A stretch of DNA of 64,000 nucleotides from Planctomycetota bacterium. Its GTDB lineage: Bacteria > Planctomycetota > B15-G4. The stretch spans positions 1 through 64,000 of the forward strand of contig JAJDEP010000016.1 of the NCBI GenBank assembly GCA_029259715.1. The letters run 5' to 3'. Both the position numbers and the translations under genes were made by a program. The notes under the pieces are model-generated. The model had not been told where the DNA came from, searched no databases, and saw nothing but the letters and a program-made list of their open reading frames with translations. Within the stretch, counting starts at the first letter, position 1. Each line of letters opens with the position of its first letter. This document shows positions 15,971 to 23,434 of the stretch, in pieces.

Positions 15971-17308
15971 ATGGACCGAGTGAGGCCGGCCAAGGCGGGA
16001 AGCGAGCGGGACCGGGCGAGTCTCTTCGCCGATGCGCTGTTGCGTCTCGAGACGGCGGGCGTACACGCCGACATCGATCCCGAGGCCCTCGAGCGCCTCA
16101 AGCACCCGCGCCGCATCGTGCAGGTGTCCATTCCGGTCCGGATGGACGACGGGTACCTGCGGATCTTCACGGGGTACCGCGTGCTCCATGACGACACGCG
16201 CGGGCCGGCCAAGGGCGGGATCCGCTTTCATCCCGACGTCTCAGTCGATGAGGTCAAGGCTCTGGCCTTGTGGATGACCTTCAAGTGTTCCGTCGTCGGT
16301 TTGCCGTTCGGCGGAGGGAAGGGCGGCGTGATCGTCGACCCGAAAAGCCTGTCGCGGCTCGAACTCGAACGCCTCAGCCGAGGGTATATCCGCGAGATCG
16401 CCCCGTTCATCGGGCCCGAGAGGGACGTGCCGGCCCCGGACGTCTACACGAACAGCATGATCATGGGCTGGATGATGGATGAGTACTCCCACCTGAACGG
16501 TGAGCGCTCACCCGCGGTCATCACCGGGAAGCCAGTGTCGAACGGCGGGAGCCTGGGCCGGGACGACGCTACGGGCCGCGGTGCCTATCTGTGCATCAAG
16601 GAACTCGAGCAGCGGCGCGAGCTGCGACCGGAGGACACGCGCGTCGCCATCCAGGGATTCGGCAATGCCGGCCAGCACGTGGCGCGGCTGCTGCACCGCG
16701 ATGGGTATCGCATCGTCGCCATCAGCGACTCGCAGGGCGGGGTCATGGATCCCGCGGGACTCGACATCCCGGCTCTTGCGTCGGCGAAGAATGCGGGGCT
16801 GAGCGCGAAGTCCGTGTATTGCCTCTGCTCGGTTCACCAGTGCGACCTGCCCCGCGGTCAGGCAATTTCGAATGCCGAACTCCTGGCCCTGGACGTGGAC
16901 ATCCTGATTCCTGCGGCGTTGGAGAACCAGATCACGGGCGACAACGTCGAGAGTGTTCGGGCTCCGGTCATCGTCGAGGTGGCCAACGGGCCGACCACGA
17001 GCGAGGCCGATGCCGTTCTCGACGCGCGCGGCGTCCTGGTCGTGCCCGACATCCTGGCCAACGCGGGCGGCGTCACGGTCAGCTACTTCGAGTGGCTACA
17101 GAGCAAGAGTGGCGACTACTGGACGCTCGAGAAGGTGCACGCTCGGCTGCGAGAGATCATGTGCACCGAGTTCGCAGCGGTTCACGAGCGCATGGAGGCG
17201 CTGGGCGTCAGCATGCGGACGGCGGCCTATGTGCACGCGCTGGATCGCCTCGGCGCGGCCATCAGTTCGCAAGGAACCCATAATTATTTCGGCAACGAGC
17301 AGGCCTGA
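15971..17308 (+). CDS. gdhA: Glu/Leu/Phe/Val dehydrogenase (glutamate dehydrogenase)
   Basis: The protein has 445 residues, the usual length for hexameric bacterial or archaeal glutamate dehydrogenase. It has GPAKGGIRFHP and GLPFGGGKGGV with the substrate and catalytic Lys residues, PAPDVYTN after the catalytic Asp region, and the dinucleotide loop GFGNAGQHVA. The reaction is reversible oxidation of glutamate to 2-oxoglutarate and ammonia with NAD(P). The gene starts 12 bases after csoR stops and so is expected to be under CsoR control. Why it belongs to a metal operon is unclear; supply of glutamate for thiol synthesis or NAD(P)H balance for the reductase at 6016 are possible inferences. The start ATG follows GGGGTGACGAG. 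Confidence 0.93.
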   Translation: MDRVRPAKAGSERDRASLFADALLRLETAGVHADIDPEALERLKHPRRIVQVSIPVRMDDGYLRIFTGYRVLHDDTRGPAKGGIRFHPDVSVDEVKALALWMTFKCSVVGLPFGGGKGGVIVDPKSLSRLELERLSRGYIREIAPFIGPERDVPAPDVYTNSMIMGWMMDEYSHLNGERSPAVITGKPVSNGGSLGRDDATGRGAYLCIKELEQRRELRPEDTRVAIQGFGNAGQHVARLLHRDGYRIVAISDSQGGVMDPAGLDIPALASAKNAGLSAKSVYCLCSVHQCDLPRGQAISNAELLALDVDILIPAALENQITGDNVESVRAPVIVEVANGPTTSEADAVLDARGVLVVPDILANAGGVTVSYFEWLQSKSGDYWTLEKVHARLREIMCTEFAAVHERMEALGVSMRTAAYVHALDRLGAAISSQGTHNYFGNEQA

Positions 17309-17345
17309 TTGCTCCTGCCACCATGATCTTAAGGAGGAGATTGAG

Positions 17346-17606
17346 ATGACAAGACTCGGTGTGATTGCGGTGACCAGTTTATTGGTGGCGATCTCGTGTG
17401 CGGGCCCTCGGTCCACCACGCGGGAATCCGTCAACGCCCTCTGCCCCATGGGCAAGGAGCCCGTGGTCGAGAGCGGTGGAACGGTGATCTGGCACGACGT
17501 CTCGGTCGGTTTCTGCTGCAAGCGATGCGAGCCGATGTTCGCGGCGCTGTCTGACGACGAGAAGGCCGATGCGTTGGAGGCCGTGGGCGCCACCGTCCAC
17601 GAGTAA
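17346..17606 (+). CDS. small lipoprotein with YHS/TRASH-like site
   Basis: The protein has 86 residues from the ATG at 17346, which follows a strong AAGGAGGAGATTGAG. The signal peptide ends in a lipobox (VAISCAGP). The mature part has CPMGKEPV and then GFCCKRCEPMF, the C...CCxxC arrangement of TRASH/YHS metal-binding modules, with a Val-rich strand (VIWHDVSV) between. It probably binds Cu(I) or another soft metal at the membrane surface. It lies 37 bases after gdhA and 29 bases before the amidotransferase gene. The longer frame that includes this protein begins inside gdhA and is not used. Confidence 0.8.
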   Translation: MTRLGVIAVTSLLVAISCAGPRSTTRESVNALCPMGKEPVVESGGTVIWHDVSVGFCCKRCEPMFAALSDDEKADALEAVGATVHE

Positions 17607-17635
17607 GGAGGCCCGGGCAAGGCCCGGAAGTGATC

Positions 17636-18487
17636 ATGTGTCGATTCGTGTTCTACCTCGGAGTTCCGCTCGCCCTCAGCGCGCTGATCACCGAGCCGAA
17701 GCACTCCCTGATCCATCAGAGCACCCACAGCCGGGAGCGCTCCGAGCCGCTCAACGGAGACGGATTCGGGGTGGCCTGGTATGCACCCGACATGGGTCCC
17801 GAACCGGGCCTGTTCCGTTCGATCGCGCCGGCTTGGAACAACGCCAACCTGCGGAGCCTCTCGCGTGTCGTCCGAAGTCCCTGCGTCCTGGCCCACGTGA
17901 GGGCCGCGACAGAAGGGTCCGACGTGAGCGAAGCCAACTGCCATCCCTTTCAGCGGGGCCGTTTCGCCTTCATGCACAACGGTTTCGTGGGGGCATTCTC
18001 GGCCGTTCGCAGAGCACTGTTGGCGGAGCTGTCTGAGGAGTCCTTCGGGATGATCCGCGGGAACACGGATTCGGAGCATGTCTTCGCATTGCTCTTGGAC
18101 AACGTCACCGAGGGCGGGGCGACTGACCCCGCCGAAGCGCTGGCCGAGGGACTCGTCCGTACATTTCAGCAAGTGACCGCCCTCGTCGAAGCACACGGAG
18201 GTGGTGCCGCGATCCACTTGAACGTGGTCGTCACCGATGGGAGCTGCGCGGTGGCTTCACGCTTTGCCTCGAACCCCGACAAGGCCGAGTCGCTCTACAT
18301 GAATGTCGGTCGGCGCTACACGTGCCGCGATGGTCGATGCCAGATGGACCCTGCAATGGCGGGGGCAGGATCGGTGATCGTGAGTTCCGAACCGTTGACC
18401 CGGGATCCGGATTGGAAGGAGATCCCTGCCAACCACCTCGTCGTGATTCGCGCCGAAGGGTCTGCGGAGGTGCGACCTTGTGCGTGA
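17636..18487 (+). CDS. class II glutamine amidotransferase (EgtC/YafJ-like)
   Basis: The protein has 283 residues. The ATG at 17636 is preferred over an upstream GTG (17630) because it puts Cys at position 2, the N-terminal nucleophile after Met removal in Ntn hydrolases. Family motifs follow: NGDGFGVAWY, AHVRAATEGS, NCHPFQ and FMHNGFVG. Such enzymes hydrolyse glutamine or gamma-glutamyl bonds; EgtC cuts a gamma-glutamyl group in ergothioneine synthesis and YafJ is of unknown role. No other ergothioneine genes are here. Located in the copper operon between two small metal-binding lipoproteins, it could act on a glutamyl-thiol compound, which is only an inference. Confidence 0.9.
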   Translation: MCRFVFYLGVPLALSALITEPKHSLIHQSTHSRERSEPLNGDGFGVAWYAPDMGPEPGLFRSIAPAWNNANLRSLSRVVRSPCVLAHVRAATEGSDVSEANCHPFQRGRFAFMHNGFVGAFSAVRRALLAELSEESFGMIRGNTDSEHVFALLLDNVTEGGATDPAEALAEGLVRTFQQVTALVEAHGGGAAIHLNVVVTDGSCAVASRFASNPDKAESLYMNVGRRYTCRDGRCQMDPAMAGAGSVIVSSEPLTRDPDWKEIPANHLVVIRAEGSAEVRPCA

Positions 18488-18520
18488 TTGCTCGGCGACC
18501 ACTTCAATAGGAGTCTGTCC

Positions 18521-18823
18521 ATGAAAGTGCGTTTCCCCATGTTCTTGCTGGCCGGGTTTGGGCTGTTGGTGGCTTTGGCGGCCACTGGCTGTGCGACGAC
18601 GGCGGCACCGGTCGAACAGGCCGTGATGTGCCCGAAGTGCGAATCCGTCTGGATTCAGTCGACGGACCCCGACGACCTGTACGGCTTGACCTACCGGGCC
18701 GAGCAATCGACGCGGTGCCCAGATTGCCATTCGGCTGTGGCCACATTCTTCCGGACCGGGCAGCTGGCCCACTCTTGCGCCACATGCGGTGGAGAATTGG
18801 TGCATTGCACGCTGCATCGCTGA
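18521..18823 (+). CDS. Cys-rich zinc-ribbon-like lipoprotein
   Basis: The protein has 100 residues from the ATG at 18521, which follows AATAGGAGTCTGTCC. The signal peptide ends in a lipobox (AATGCATT). The mature part contains CPKCESVW, CPDCHSAV, and CATCGGELVHCTLH: three CxxC pairs and one more Cys. The first two pairs look like a zinc ribbon, and the third forms another possible metal knuckle. A cytoplasmic zinc-ribbon role is excluded by the export signal, so soft-metal binding at the membrane is more likely. It is placed 33 bases after the amidotransferase gene. Confidence 0.75.
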   Translation: MKVRFPMFLLAGFGLLVALAATGCATTAAPVEQAVMCPKCESVWIQSTDPDDLYGLTYRAEQSTRCPDCHSAVATFFRTGQLAHSCATCGGELVHCTLHR

Positions 18824-18824
18824 T

Positions 18825-18880
18825 TACCGACAGGAAGGGCGTGTCGCCGCGACCCTCGGCTGATCGCCGACACTCCGGTA
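18825..18880 (+). other. nested inverted repeats, possible RNA hairpin
   Basis: TACCG (18825-18829) can pair with CGGTA (18876-18880), and GTGTCG (18841-18846) with CGACAC (18868-18873) inside it. This lies between the Cys-rich lipoprotein and the His-rich protein. It could end or attenuate transcription, but there is no T-run, and chance is not excluded. Confidence 0.3.
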
Positions 18881-19010
18881 GGAGGTTCTTCCCACACCTG
18901 TCCAGGGTTGCCGTATTGGCGGCGCTGCGTTGTTTCGAGGGCATTCCGACCATGAGCTTTGTTTGTACTTGCCACTGTCCGATGGGTGCAGGGCATGGCC
19001 CGATGCGGAG

Positions 19011-19508
19011 ATGCGACCCTTGAATCGTTCCCCTTTCCGAACTCGACGGTGCGTAGCGTGGCTGCTGGTTTCGCTCGTGCTCGGGGCGCCCGGAGCCGGG
19101 CAGGTGTGTCGTTGCGTCGGGGACCACGATCATGTCGGCATGACGCCGGCCCCGCATGGGAGCGCCCATGCGGGGCATGAAAGCCCAGTCCATGAACACG
19201 AGGGCCACGACGGTGGGGGCGATGACGACCTCGGCCACCCACACGATCATGGACAGCGGCACGACCACCAGGCTCCCGCCGGCGAAGCGCCCGACGGGAG
19301 GTGCGATTGCCTCTCCGGTGCCGAGCCGGCCACTCAGCCTCCCAAGGTCATTGAATGCATGGATGGCCCAGGGTTCGGCCTTCAGCCTCCCGTCTTCGCG
19401 GGCAAGTTCGTCAGGCTCGGACATGCCGGATCCTTGGTCCATCGCAGGAGAAGTGAGAGTGCGCGTTCGCCGCCGCTCTTCGTACTGAACTGCTCATACT
19501 TGCGCTGA
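19011..19508 (+). CDS. exported His-rich metal-binding protein
   Basis: The protein has 165 residues from the ATG at 19011; an in-frame ATG at 18930 is less likely because it would place a long hydrophilic part before the signal. The signal peptide (CVAWLLVSLVLGAPGAG) is followed by CRCVGDHDH and a stretch with many His residues in HExHEGHD, HPHDHGQRHDHQ patterns. Further Cys occur in GRCDCLSG and IECMDG. This makes a good ligand store for Cu, Zn or Ni in the periplasm. It has no visible enzymatic motif. It may be a member of a loosely conserved small His-rich group that accompanies metal exporters. Confidence 0.65.
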   Translation: MRPLNRSPFRTRRCVAWLLVSLVLGAPGAGQVCRCVGDHDHVGMTPAPHGSAHAGHESPVHEHEGHDGGGDDDLGHPHDHGQRHDHQAPAGEAPDGRCDCLSGAEPATQPPKVIECMDGPGFGLQPPVFAGKFVRLGHAGSLVHRRRSESARSPPLFVLNCSYLR

Positions 19509-19526
19509 TCGGCGGATCGCCGCCCT

Positions 19527-19562
19527 GAGTCGGCAGCCGGTATGGACCGGTTGCCGCGACTC
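19527..19562 (+). terminator. 11-bp hairpin between genes, terminator or attenuator
   Basis: CGGCAGCCGGT (19531-19541), loop ATGG, ACCGGTTGCCG (19546-19556) forms an 11-bp stem with one G-U pair, extended by GAGT (19527-19530) facing ACTC (19559-19562) across a two-base bulge. It has no T-run. It lies in the 201-base gap before the triple-YHS gene and may end transcripts from upstream. Confidence 0.45.
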
Positions 19563-19709
19563 GGGGCAGAGCGGGCCTGTGTGCCCGCTCCGGCCTCGTG
19601 GCCATTCCCCAAGCGTCCCCGCGACGCACCCAACAACGCCTCAGGACACGTCGTCCCGGGGTGTCGATGGGAGCAGTTCAACCAGAATCATCAGTTGGAT
19701 TCCAAGACC

Positions 19710-20492
19710 ATGTTCAAGCACACGACACTTTCGATCATCACTCTCGCGCTGACCGTAGCGGTTGCATCAACCGCGCCGCTCGTCGCGCAACATGAGAATC
19801 ACGCCCGGCCCCAGGCGGCCCCACCGGAGCAGCCGGCGGCCCCATATCTCCTCGAAACGGACTCGGTGACCGGAGAGCGTCTCGGCGCTCGGGAGACTCT
19901 CGTCACGGCGCAACACGAAGGCCGGGAGTTGCTCTTCAACAGTGAGGAGTCGGCGCAGACCTTTCGTGCAAACCCCGCCCGATTCCTGGCGACCATCGAC
20001 GAGGCGCTCATCCGTGCGCAGCGACCTCAGTACCCTCTCGCGACCTGCCTTGTTTCCGGCGAGAAGCTCGGCGGCTCGATGGGTGATGCGATCGACGTCG
20101 TGCACGGCAATCGGCTCGTCCGGTTCTGCTGCAAGGGCTGCATTCCGAAGTTCAAGGGGGATCCCGCGTCGTATCTGGCGAAGCTTGATGCAGCCGTGAT
20201 CGCCGCTCAAATCCCCGCGTATCCGCTGAAGAAGTGCATTGTCTCGGGAGAGGCGCTCGGGGGTTCCATGGGTGAACCCATCGACTACGTCGTCGGGAAC
20301 CGGTTGGTGCGACTCTGCTGCAACGGGTGCAAGAAGAAGATCGCTCAGAACCCGCTGAAGTACCTACGTCAGCTCGACGAGGCTACGGCGTCACCGGCCA
20401 GCAAGCGGGGCGAGAGGCATAGCGAGGGCGGGCATGATGAAGGTGGGCGCAAGGGTGGTGGCGGTCGCCACGACGATCACGGCGACCACTGA
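19710..20492 (+). CDS. exported protein with three YHS/TRASH-like modules and His-rich tail
   Basis: The protein is 260 residues from the ATG at 19710, followed by a signal peptide (LALTVAVASTAPLVA). It has three repeat modules of about 65 residues. The first (from PYLLETDSVTGERLG) lacks Cys. The second and third (from CLVSGEKLGGSMGDAIDVV and CIVSGEALGGSMGEPIDYV) each keep one Cys followed by FCCKGC or LCCNGC and end with the helix DPASYLAKLDAA or NPLKYLRQLDEA. The tail is rich in His, Gly and Arg (HDDHGDH). YHS/TRASH modules bind soft metals in copper chaperones and ATPases. The stop overlaps the start of the next gene by one base (TGATG). Confidence 0.82.
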   Translation: MFKHTTLSIITLALTVAVASTAPLVAQHENHARPQAAPPEQPAAPYLLETDSVTGERLGARETLVTAQHEGRELLFNSEESAQTFRANPARFLATIDEALIRAQRPQYPLATCLVSGEKLGGSMGDAIDVVHGNRLVRFCCKGCIPKFKGDPASYLAKLDAAVIAAQIPAYPLKKCIVSGEALGGSMGEPIDYVVGNRLVRLCCNGCKKKIAQNPLKYLRQLDEATASPASKRGERHSEGGHDEGGRKGGGGRHDDHGDH

Positions 20493-21406
20493 TGATCTCG
20501 TCACGTGTGTGCAGTCGCACACGCGCCGTGCTGCTCGTGGCCGTGGGAGCCTTCGTGCTCCTCGGCCACGGGCAGGCCCGTGCCGCCGAACCTGGTCCGT
20601 TTCCGTCTCCTGCAGCAGTCCAAGTGCAGGAGGCGTCACCGGCGATCACGAACGAGTGGTGTCCGGTGCTGACCGACGAACCCGTGGACCCTGATGTCTC
20701 CACCGCGTACGGAGGCCGAACGGTCTTCCTCTGCTGCCGCAAGTGCCTGCAGCAATTCGAGGCCGATCCCCAGGCCTACGTCGCGAACTTCCCGGCCGGT
20801 TTCTTCGACGGTGAACCCCAGGATGCTCACGGGGGAGGGCCGGGCGATGGTCACGACGAGGAACATGGACACGGTGACGAGGCGGAAACGACTCCGGTCA
20901 CATCACCGGAACTCTCCGAGCACGACCATGCGGGCCACGCCTCCGGCGGCTCGAGCGGCGTTGCAGGACTGATTCAACGCATCGGGCGTCTCCACCCCAT
21001 GGTGGTGCACTTTCCCATCGCGTTGCTCCTCGCCTCGGCCCTGGCGGAGTTGCTATCCGTCCGCAAGAGGTCCGCGAGCTTCGCCTTCGCCGCCCGCTTC
21101 TGCCTCTGGACGGGAACGCTCGGTGCGATCATCGCGGCTGCGTTGGGCTGGGCCGATGCGCTCGGCGTCGAAGACAGCTACTCGGGCTTTCCGGCCACGC
21201 TGCTCGGCTACCACCGTTGGGCGGGTACGTTGACCGCCGGTGTCGCCCTCTTGGCTCTCATCGTTTGCGAACATGCGTGCAAGCATGACGACCCGAGTTG
21301 GCGGCGAATGCACCGGGGGGCCTTGTTCCTTGCAGCGCTTCTCGTCACGGTGACGGGCCACCTTGGGGCTTCTTTGATCTTCGGCTGGGACTACTTCGTG
21401 CGCTGA
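20492..21406 (+). CDS. TRASH domain plus DUF2231 membrane protein
   Basis: The protein has 304 residues. After a signal segment comes WCPVLTDEPVDPDV...FLCCRKCLQQFEADPQAYV, one more TRASH-like module. A His/Gly/Asp-rich linker (GHDEEHGHGDEAE, then EHDHAGHASGG) follows. The C-terminal half has four hydrophobic segments starting at LHPMVVHFPIALLLASA, the signature of DUF2231 integral membrane proteins, with His residues near helix ends that could be haem or metal ligands. Function unknown; a link from periplasmic metal binding to membrane electron or metal transfer is inferred. It is coupled to the previous gene by a one-base overlap and is the last gene of the plus-strand arm. Confidence 0.8.
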   Translation: MISSRVCSRTRAVLLVAVGAFVLLGHGQARAAEPGPFPSPAAVQVQEASPAITNEWCPVLTDEPVDPDVSTAYGGRTVFLCCRKCLQQFEADPQAYVANFPAGFFDGEPQDAHGGGPGDGHDEEHGHGDEAETTPVTSPELSEHDHAGHASGGSSGVAGLIQRIGRLHPMVVHFPIALLLASALAELLSVRKRSASFAFAARFCLWTGTLGAIIAAALGWADALGVEDSYSGFPATLLGYHRWAGTLTAGVALLALIVCEHACKHDDPSWRRMHRGALFLAALLVTVTGHLGASLIFGWDYFVR

Positions 21407-21469
21407 AGGGAAGGTCGCCACAGGCTGTCTAGTCCTTCGGCTCTCTGTATGGGTTTCTCGTGGTGTCCG

Positions 21470-21763
21470 TCAGCTCTGGACGGGCGGTGTTGGAGCTCGG
21501 CCCGACGCAGGCGTGACGCGTCCGACGCGCAACCCGTTGGCCACGGCGAGGAGCTCGCTGCCCTCGTGGGCGACGACGGCGAATGCGACGCTGACGAGAC
21601 CGGTGACCGCGAGCGGGATCAGCAGGGTCAGGACGAGCAGCGCGAAGACGACGTATTGCGTGCTCACGCGTCGCGCCTTGCGTCCGAGGTGAAGCGCCTC
21701 CACTGGCTTCCCGAGGTCGTGAAGCTCACCGGGCTCGGCGAAGCGGTGCAGAGCTGAGGTCAT
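21470..21763 (-). pseudogene. heavy-metal P-type ATPase C-terminal remnant
   Basis: The minus strand reads HDLGKPVEALHLGRKARR, VSTQYVVFALLVLTLLIPLAV, and AHEGSELLAVANGLRVG, almost the same pattern as the ATPase C-terminus at 1-267. Nothing of the actuator, P or N domains is found upstream; after about 16 further residues the frame meets MTSALHRFAEP, and beyond this begins phage-derived DNA. A short ORF could still be translated from the Met at 21763, but it would be only two helices. At the base level it differs from the 1-267 copy at many third positions, so it is not a recent duplicate. Confidence 0.75.
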
Positions 21764-22108
21764 CGCAGGATCTCCGCTTCGAGGAAGGAAGGAGAACGGT
21801 TCGATTGGTCCGGTCCCGGTAGGCGTCTTTCTAAAGTAGAGCGATTTAGAAGCCCCCCAGGCGGTGATCAGCACCTGAGGAGGCAATCACCTGTTTGCAT
21901 CGCCATTTCGTTGGTGCGGATCGAGTCTCTTGGCGGCGATGACGTATGGCTCGCTGACTGAGGCCCTGATGGCATGATCGAGTTCTTCCCGCCCGGGTGA
22001 CCTCCCCCCCGAAAGCTGACCCAGGGCGAGAGTGACGCTTGGCGGCGTGAGTCGCTCCCCATCGCTGGTCAAGGCCGCTACTGCTTGCAATCATGTACAC
22101 AGTCATGC
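21764..22108. other. island/phage junction, mostly non-coding
   Basis: This 345-base stretch joins the ATPase remnant and the second terminase. It holds an inverted repeat TTCTAAA (21829-21835) facing TTTAGAA (21845-21851) in an AT-richer patch, and weak open frames on the minus strand (see 21887-22090). No integrase, tRNA or clear attachment repeat was seen. Confidence 0.45.
21887..22090 (-). CDS. possible truncated phage ORF
   Basis: A 67-codon frame starting from TTG at 22090 begins 18 bases after the second terminase stops. Its last part (REELDHAIRASVSEPYVIAAKRLDP) has protein-like composition. A competing frame starts from a GTG that overlaps the terminase stop (22112) but is Arg/Ser-rich and looks like a shadow. 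This might be the start of a portal or other packaging gene, broken by deletion. The weak start and short length leave it uncertain. Confidence 0.25.
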   Translation of the reverse strand: MQAVAALTSDGERLTPPSVTLALGQLSGGRSPGREELDHAIRASVSEPYVIAAKRLDPHQRNGDANR

Positions 22109-23434
22109 TCACCAGCGATTGCGAAGGCGAGCGGCCGCAAGCCGCCTATGCATCGAGATCGGAGCTAGTCGTCTCATGAATGTGACGCGCCTGTAGCGAG
22201 GGCTTGGCTGCCACACGGCCAGCGCAAGAGCGATCACGCAGTCGTCATGCCGACCTGAAGCCGCTCCCGACCGAACATGCCCAGAGTCAGTTACTGAGTA
22301 CTGAAACGACTCCAGCTCATCGATGCCCTCAGGCCAGATCTCTGGCCGCGGGAGAACGATGACCTTCTCCTCAAGCCGCATCGCGAGGTTGTTGATGAGC
22401 GCGGACTTGCTCCTCTGCGTGAAGGGGTATTCCTGCACGCAGCAACCAGCCTGGGCAAGGCTCTCGTAGATGGGGTCGCCCAAGCCGGTCGTGTCGCAAT
22501 TGACGAGGGCGTTGTTGTAGCGCCTGGCCGCGACTCGGATTCGGTTGACCTGCTGGCTCCAGTCGATCCGGTGGAACCTGTCGACGAAGACGACCTCGAG
22601 CCTTCGATTGACGATGACGAGCACCGTGTAGTCCTCGACCTTGGCGAGATCGAGTCCACCGAAGTAGGTCTCTCCCGGGATAGGCGGCCGCCATTCACCA
22701 GTCGCGCACTCTCGGACATTCCGGAAGACGGCTCCTGAGCCCTCCAGGAACTCGGCTCCGTACTGCTCTCGGAAGACCTGCTCGGGCAGGCGCCCGCGCT
22801 CACGTTCGATGTCCTGAGTATTGAGGAGGGGGTTGCCCCACGAAGGGCGATTCCAACTCTGGTAGTCGGGGTCACGACCCTGGCCAAGCCGGAAGAGCTC
22901 ATGGAAGTAGCCCTTCCCGTTCGGTGTCGAGATGAGCAACGCCCAGCCTTGCTTGTCGAGCAGGCGCTGAGAGAGATGGGACTGCCAAATCGAGGGCTTG
23001 AGCCGGGCGGCCTCATCGACGATGACCCAGTCGAGTCCTTCACCGAGGAGGGAGTTGGGGTTGTCGGCCGACTTGGCGCGGATCTCTGAGAGGCCGCCCG
23101 CCATGTTGCGGAGCTGGATCCGCCGCTCGGACTCCTTGATCGAGACGATGCGGTGCCTCAGGTGGTTTGCGACGGCAAGCTGCATCTCTCGGAAGACTCG
23201 GTCTGCTAGATCGTAGGTCGGCCCGACGACCCAGCCGATCGAGCGCTCGGCCGGAGCCATGGCGGCGGCAAGGCCTTCCATCGCTGCGCAGCGGGTCTTA
23301 CCCCAACGGACGCCACACGCAACGACACGGCACCGGGCCGTGGACTCGTGGATCTCTCGTTGCCCGGTATGGGGCACGTAACCGAGGTCCGCGAAGAAAG
23401 CCCTCTTGTTCAGGTCATTGGGCTTGGCCGTCAC
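22109..23434 (-). CDS. phage terminase large subunit, second (downstream) copy
   Basis: The protein has 441 residues from a GTG at 23434 that overlaps the TGA of the first copy (GTGA). The ATPase part has CGVRWGKT (Walker A, about 42-49) and VIVDEAARL (Walker B with catalytic Glu, about 139-147), then LLISTPNGKGYF. The nuclease part has GGLDLAKVEDYTVL, VNCDTTGLGDP and RHDDCVIALALA, the three acidic strands of the RNase H-like DNA-packaging nuclease. It is similar to the first copy from end to end with equal length, but differs at many positions. Function: cutting and pumping phage DNA into proheads. An intact, non-frameshifted second copy is unusual. Confidence 0.88.
   Translation of the reverse strand: MTAKPNDLNKRAFFADLGYVPHTGQREIHESTARCRVVACGVRWGKTRCAAMEGLAAAMAPAERSIGWVVGPTYDLADRVFREMQLAVANHLRHRIVSIKESERRIQLRNMAGGLSEIRAKSADNPNSLLGEGLDWVIVDEAARLKPSIWQSHLSQRLLDKQGWALLISTPNGKGYFHELFRLGQGRDPDYQSWNRPSWGNPLLNTQDIERERGRLPEQVFREQYGAEFLEGSGAVFRNVRECATGEWRPPIPGETYFGGLDLAKVEDYTVLVIVNRRLEVVFVDRFHRIDWSQQVNRIRVAARRYNNALVNCDTTGLGDPIYESLAQAGCCVQEYPFTQRSKSALINNLAMRLEEKVIVLPRPEIWPEGIDELESFQYSVTDSGHVRSGAASGRHDDCVIALALAVWQPSPRYRRVTFMRRLAPISMHRRLAAARLRNRW

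Noticed and set aside
17630-17635. GTG start for the amidotransferase
   Set aside because: It would place two residues before the catalytic Cys, which must be N-terminal after Met removal.
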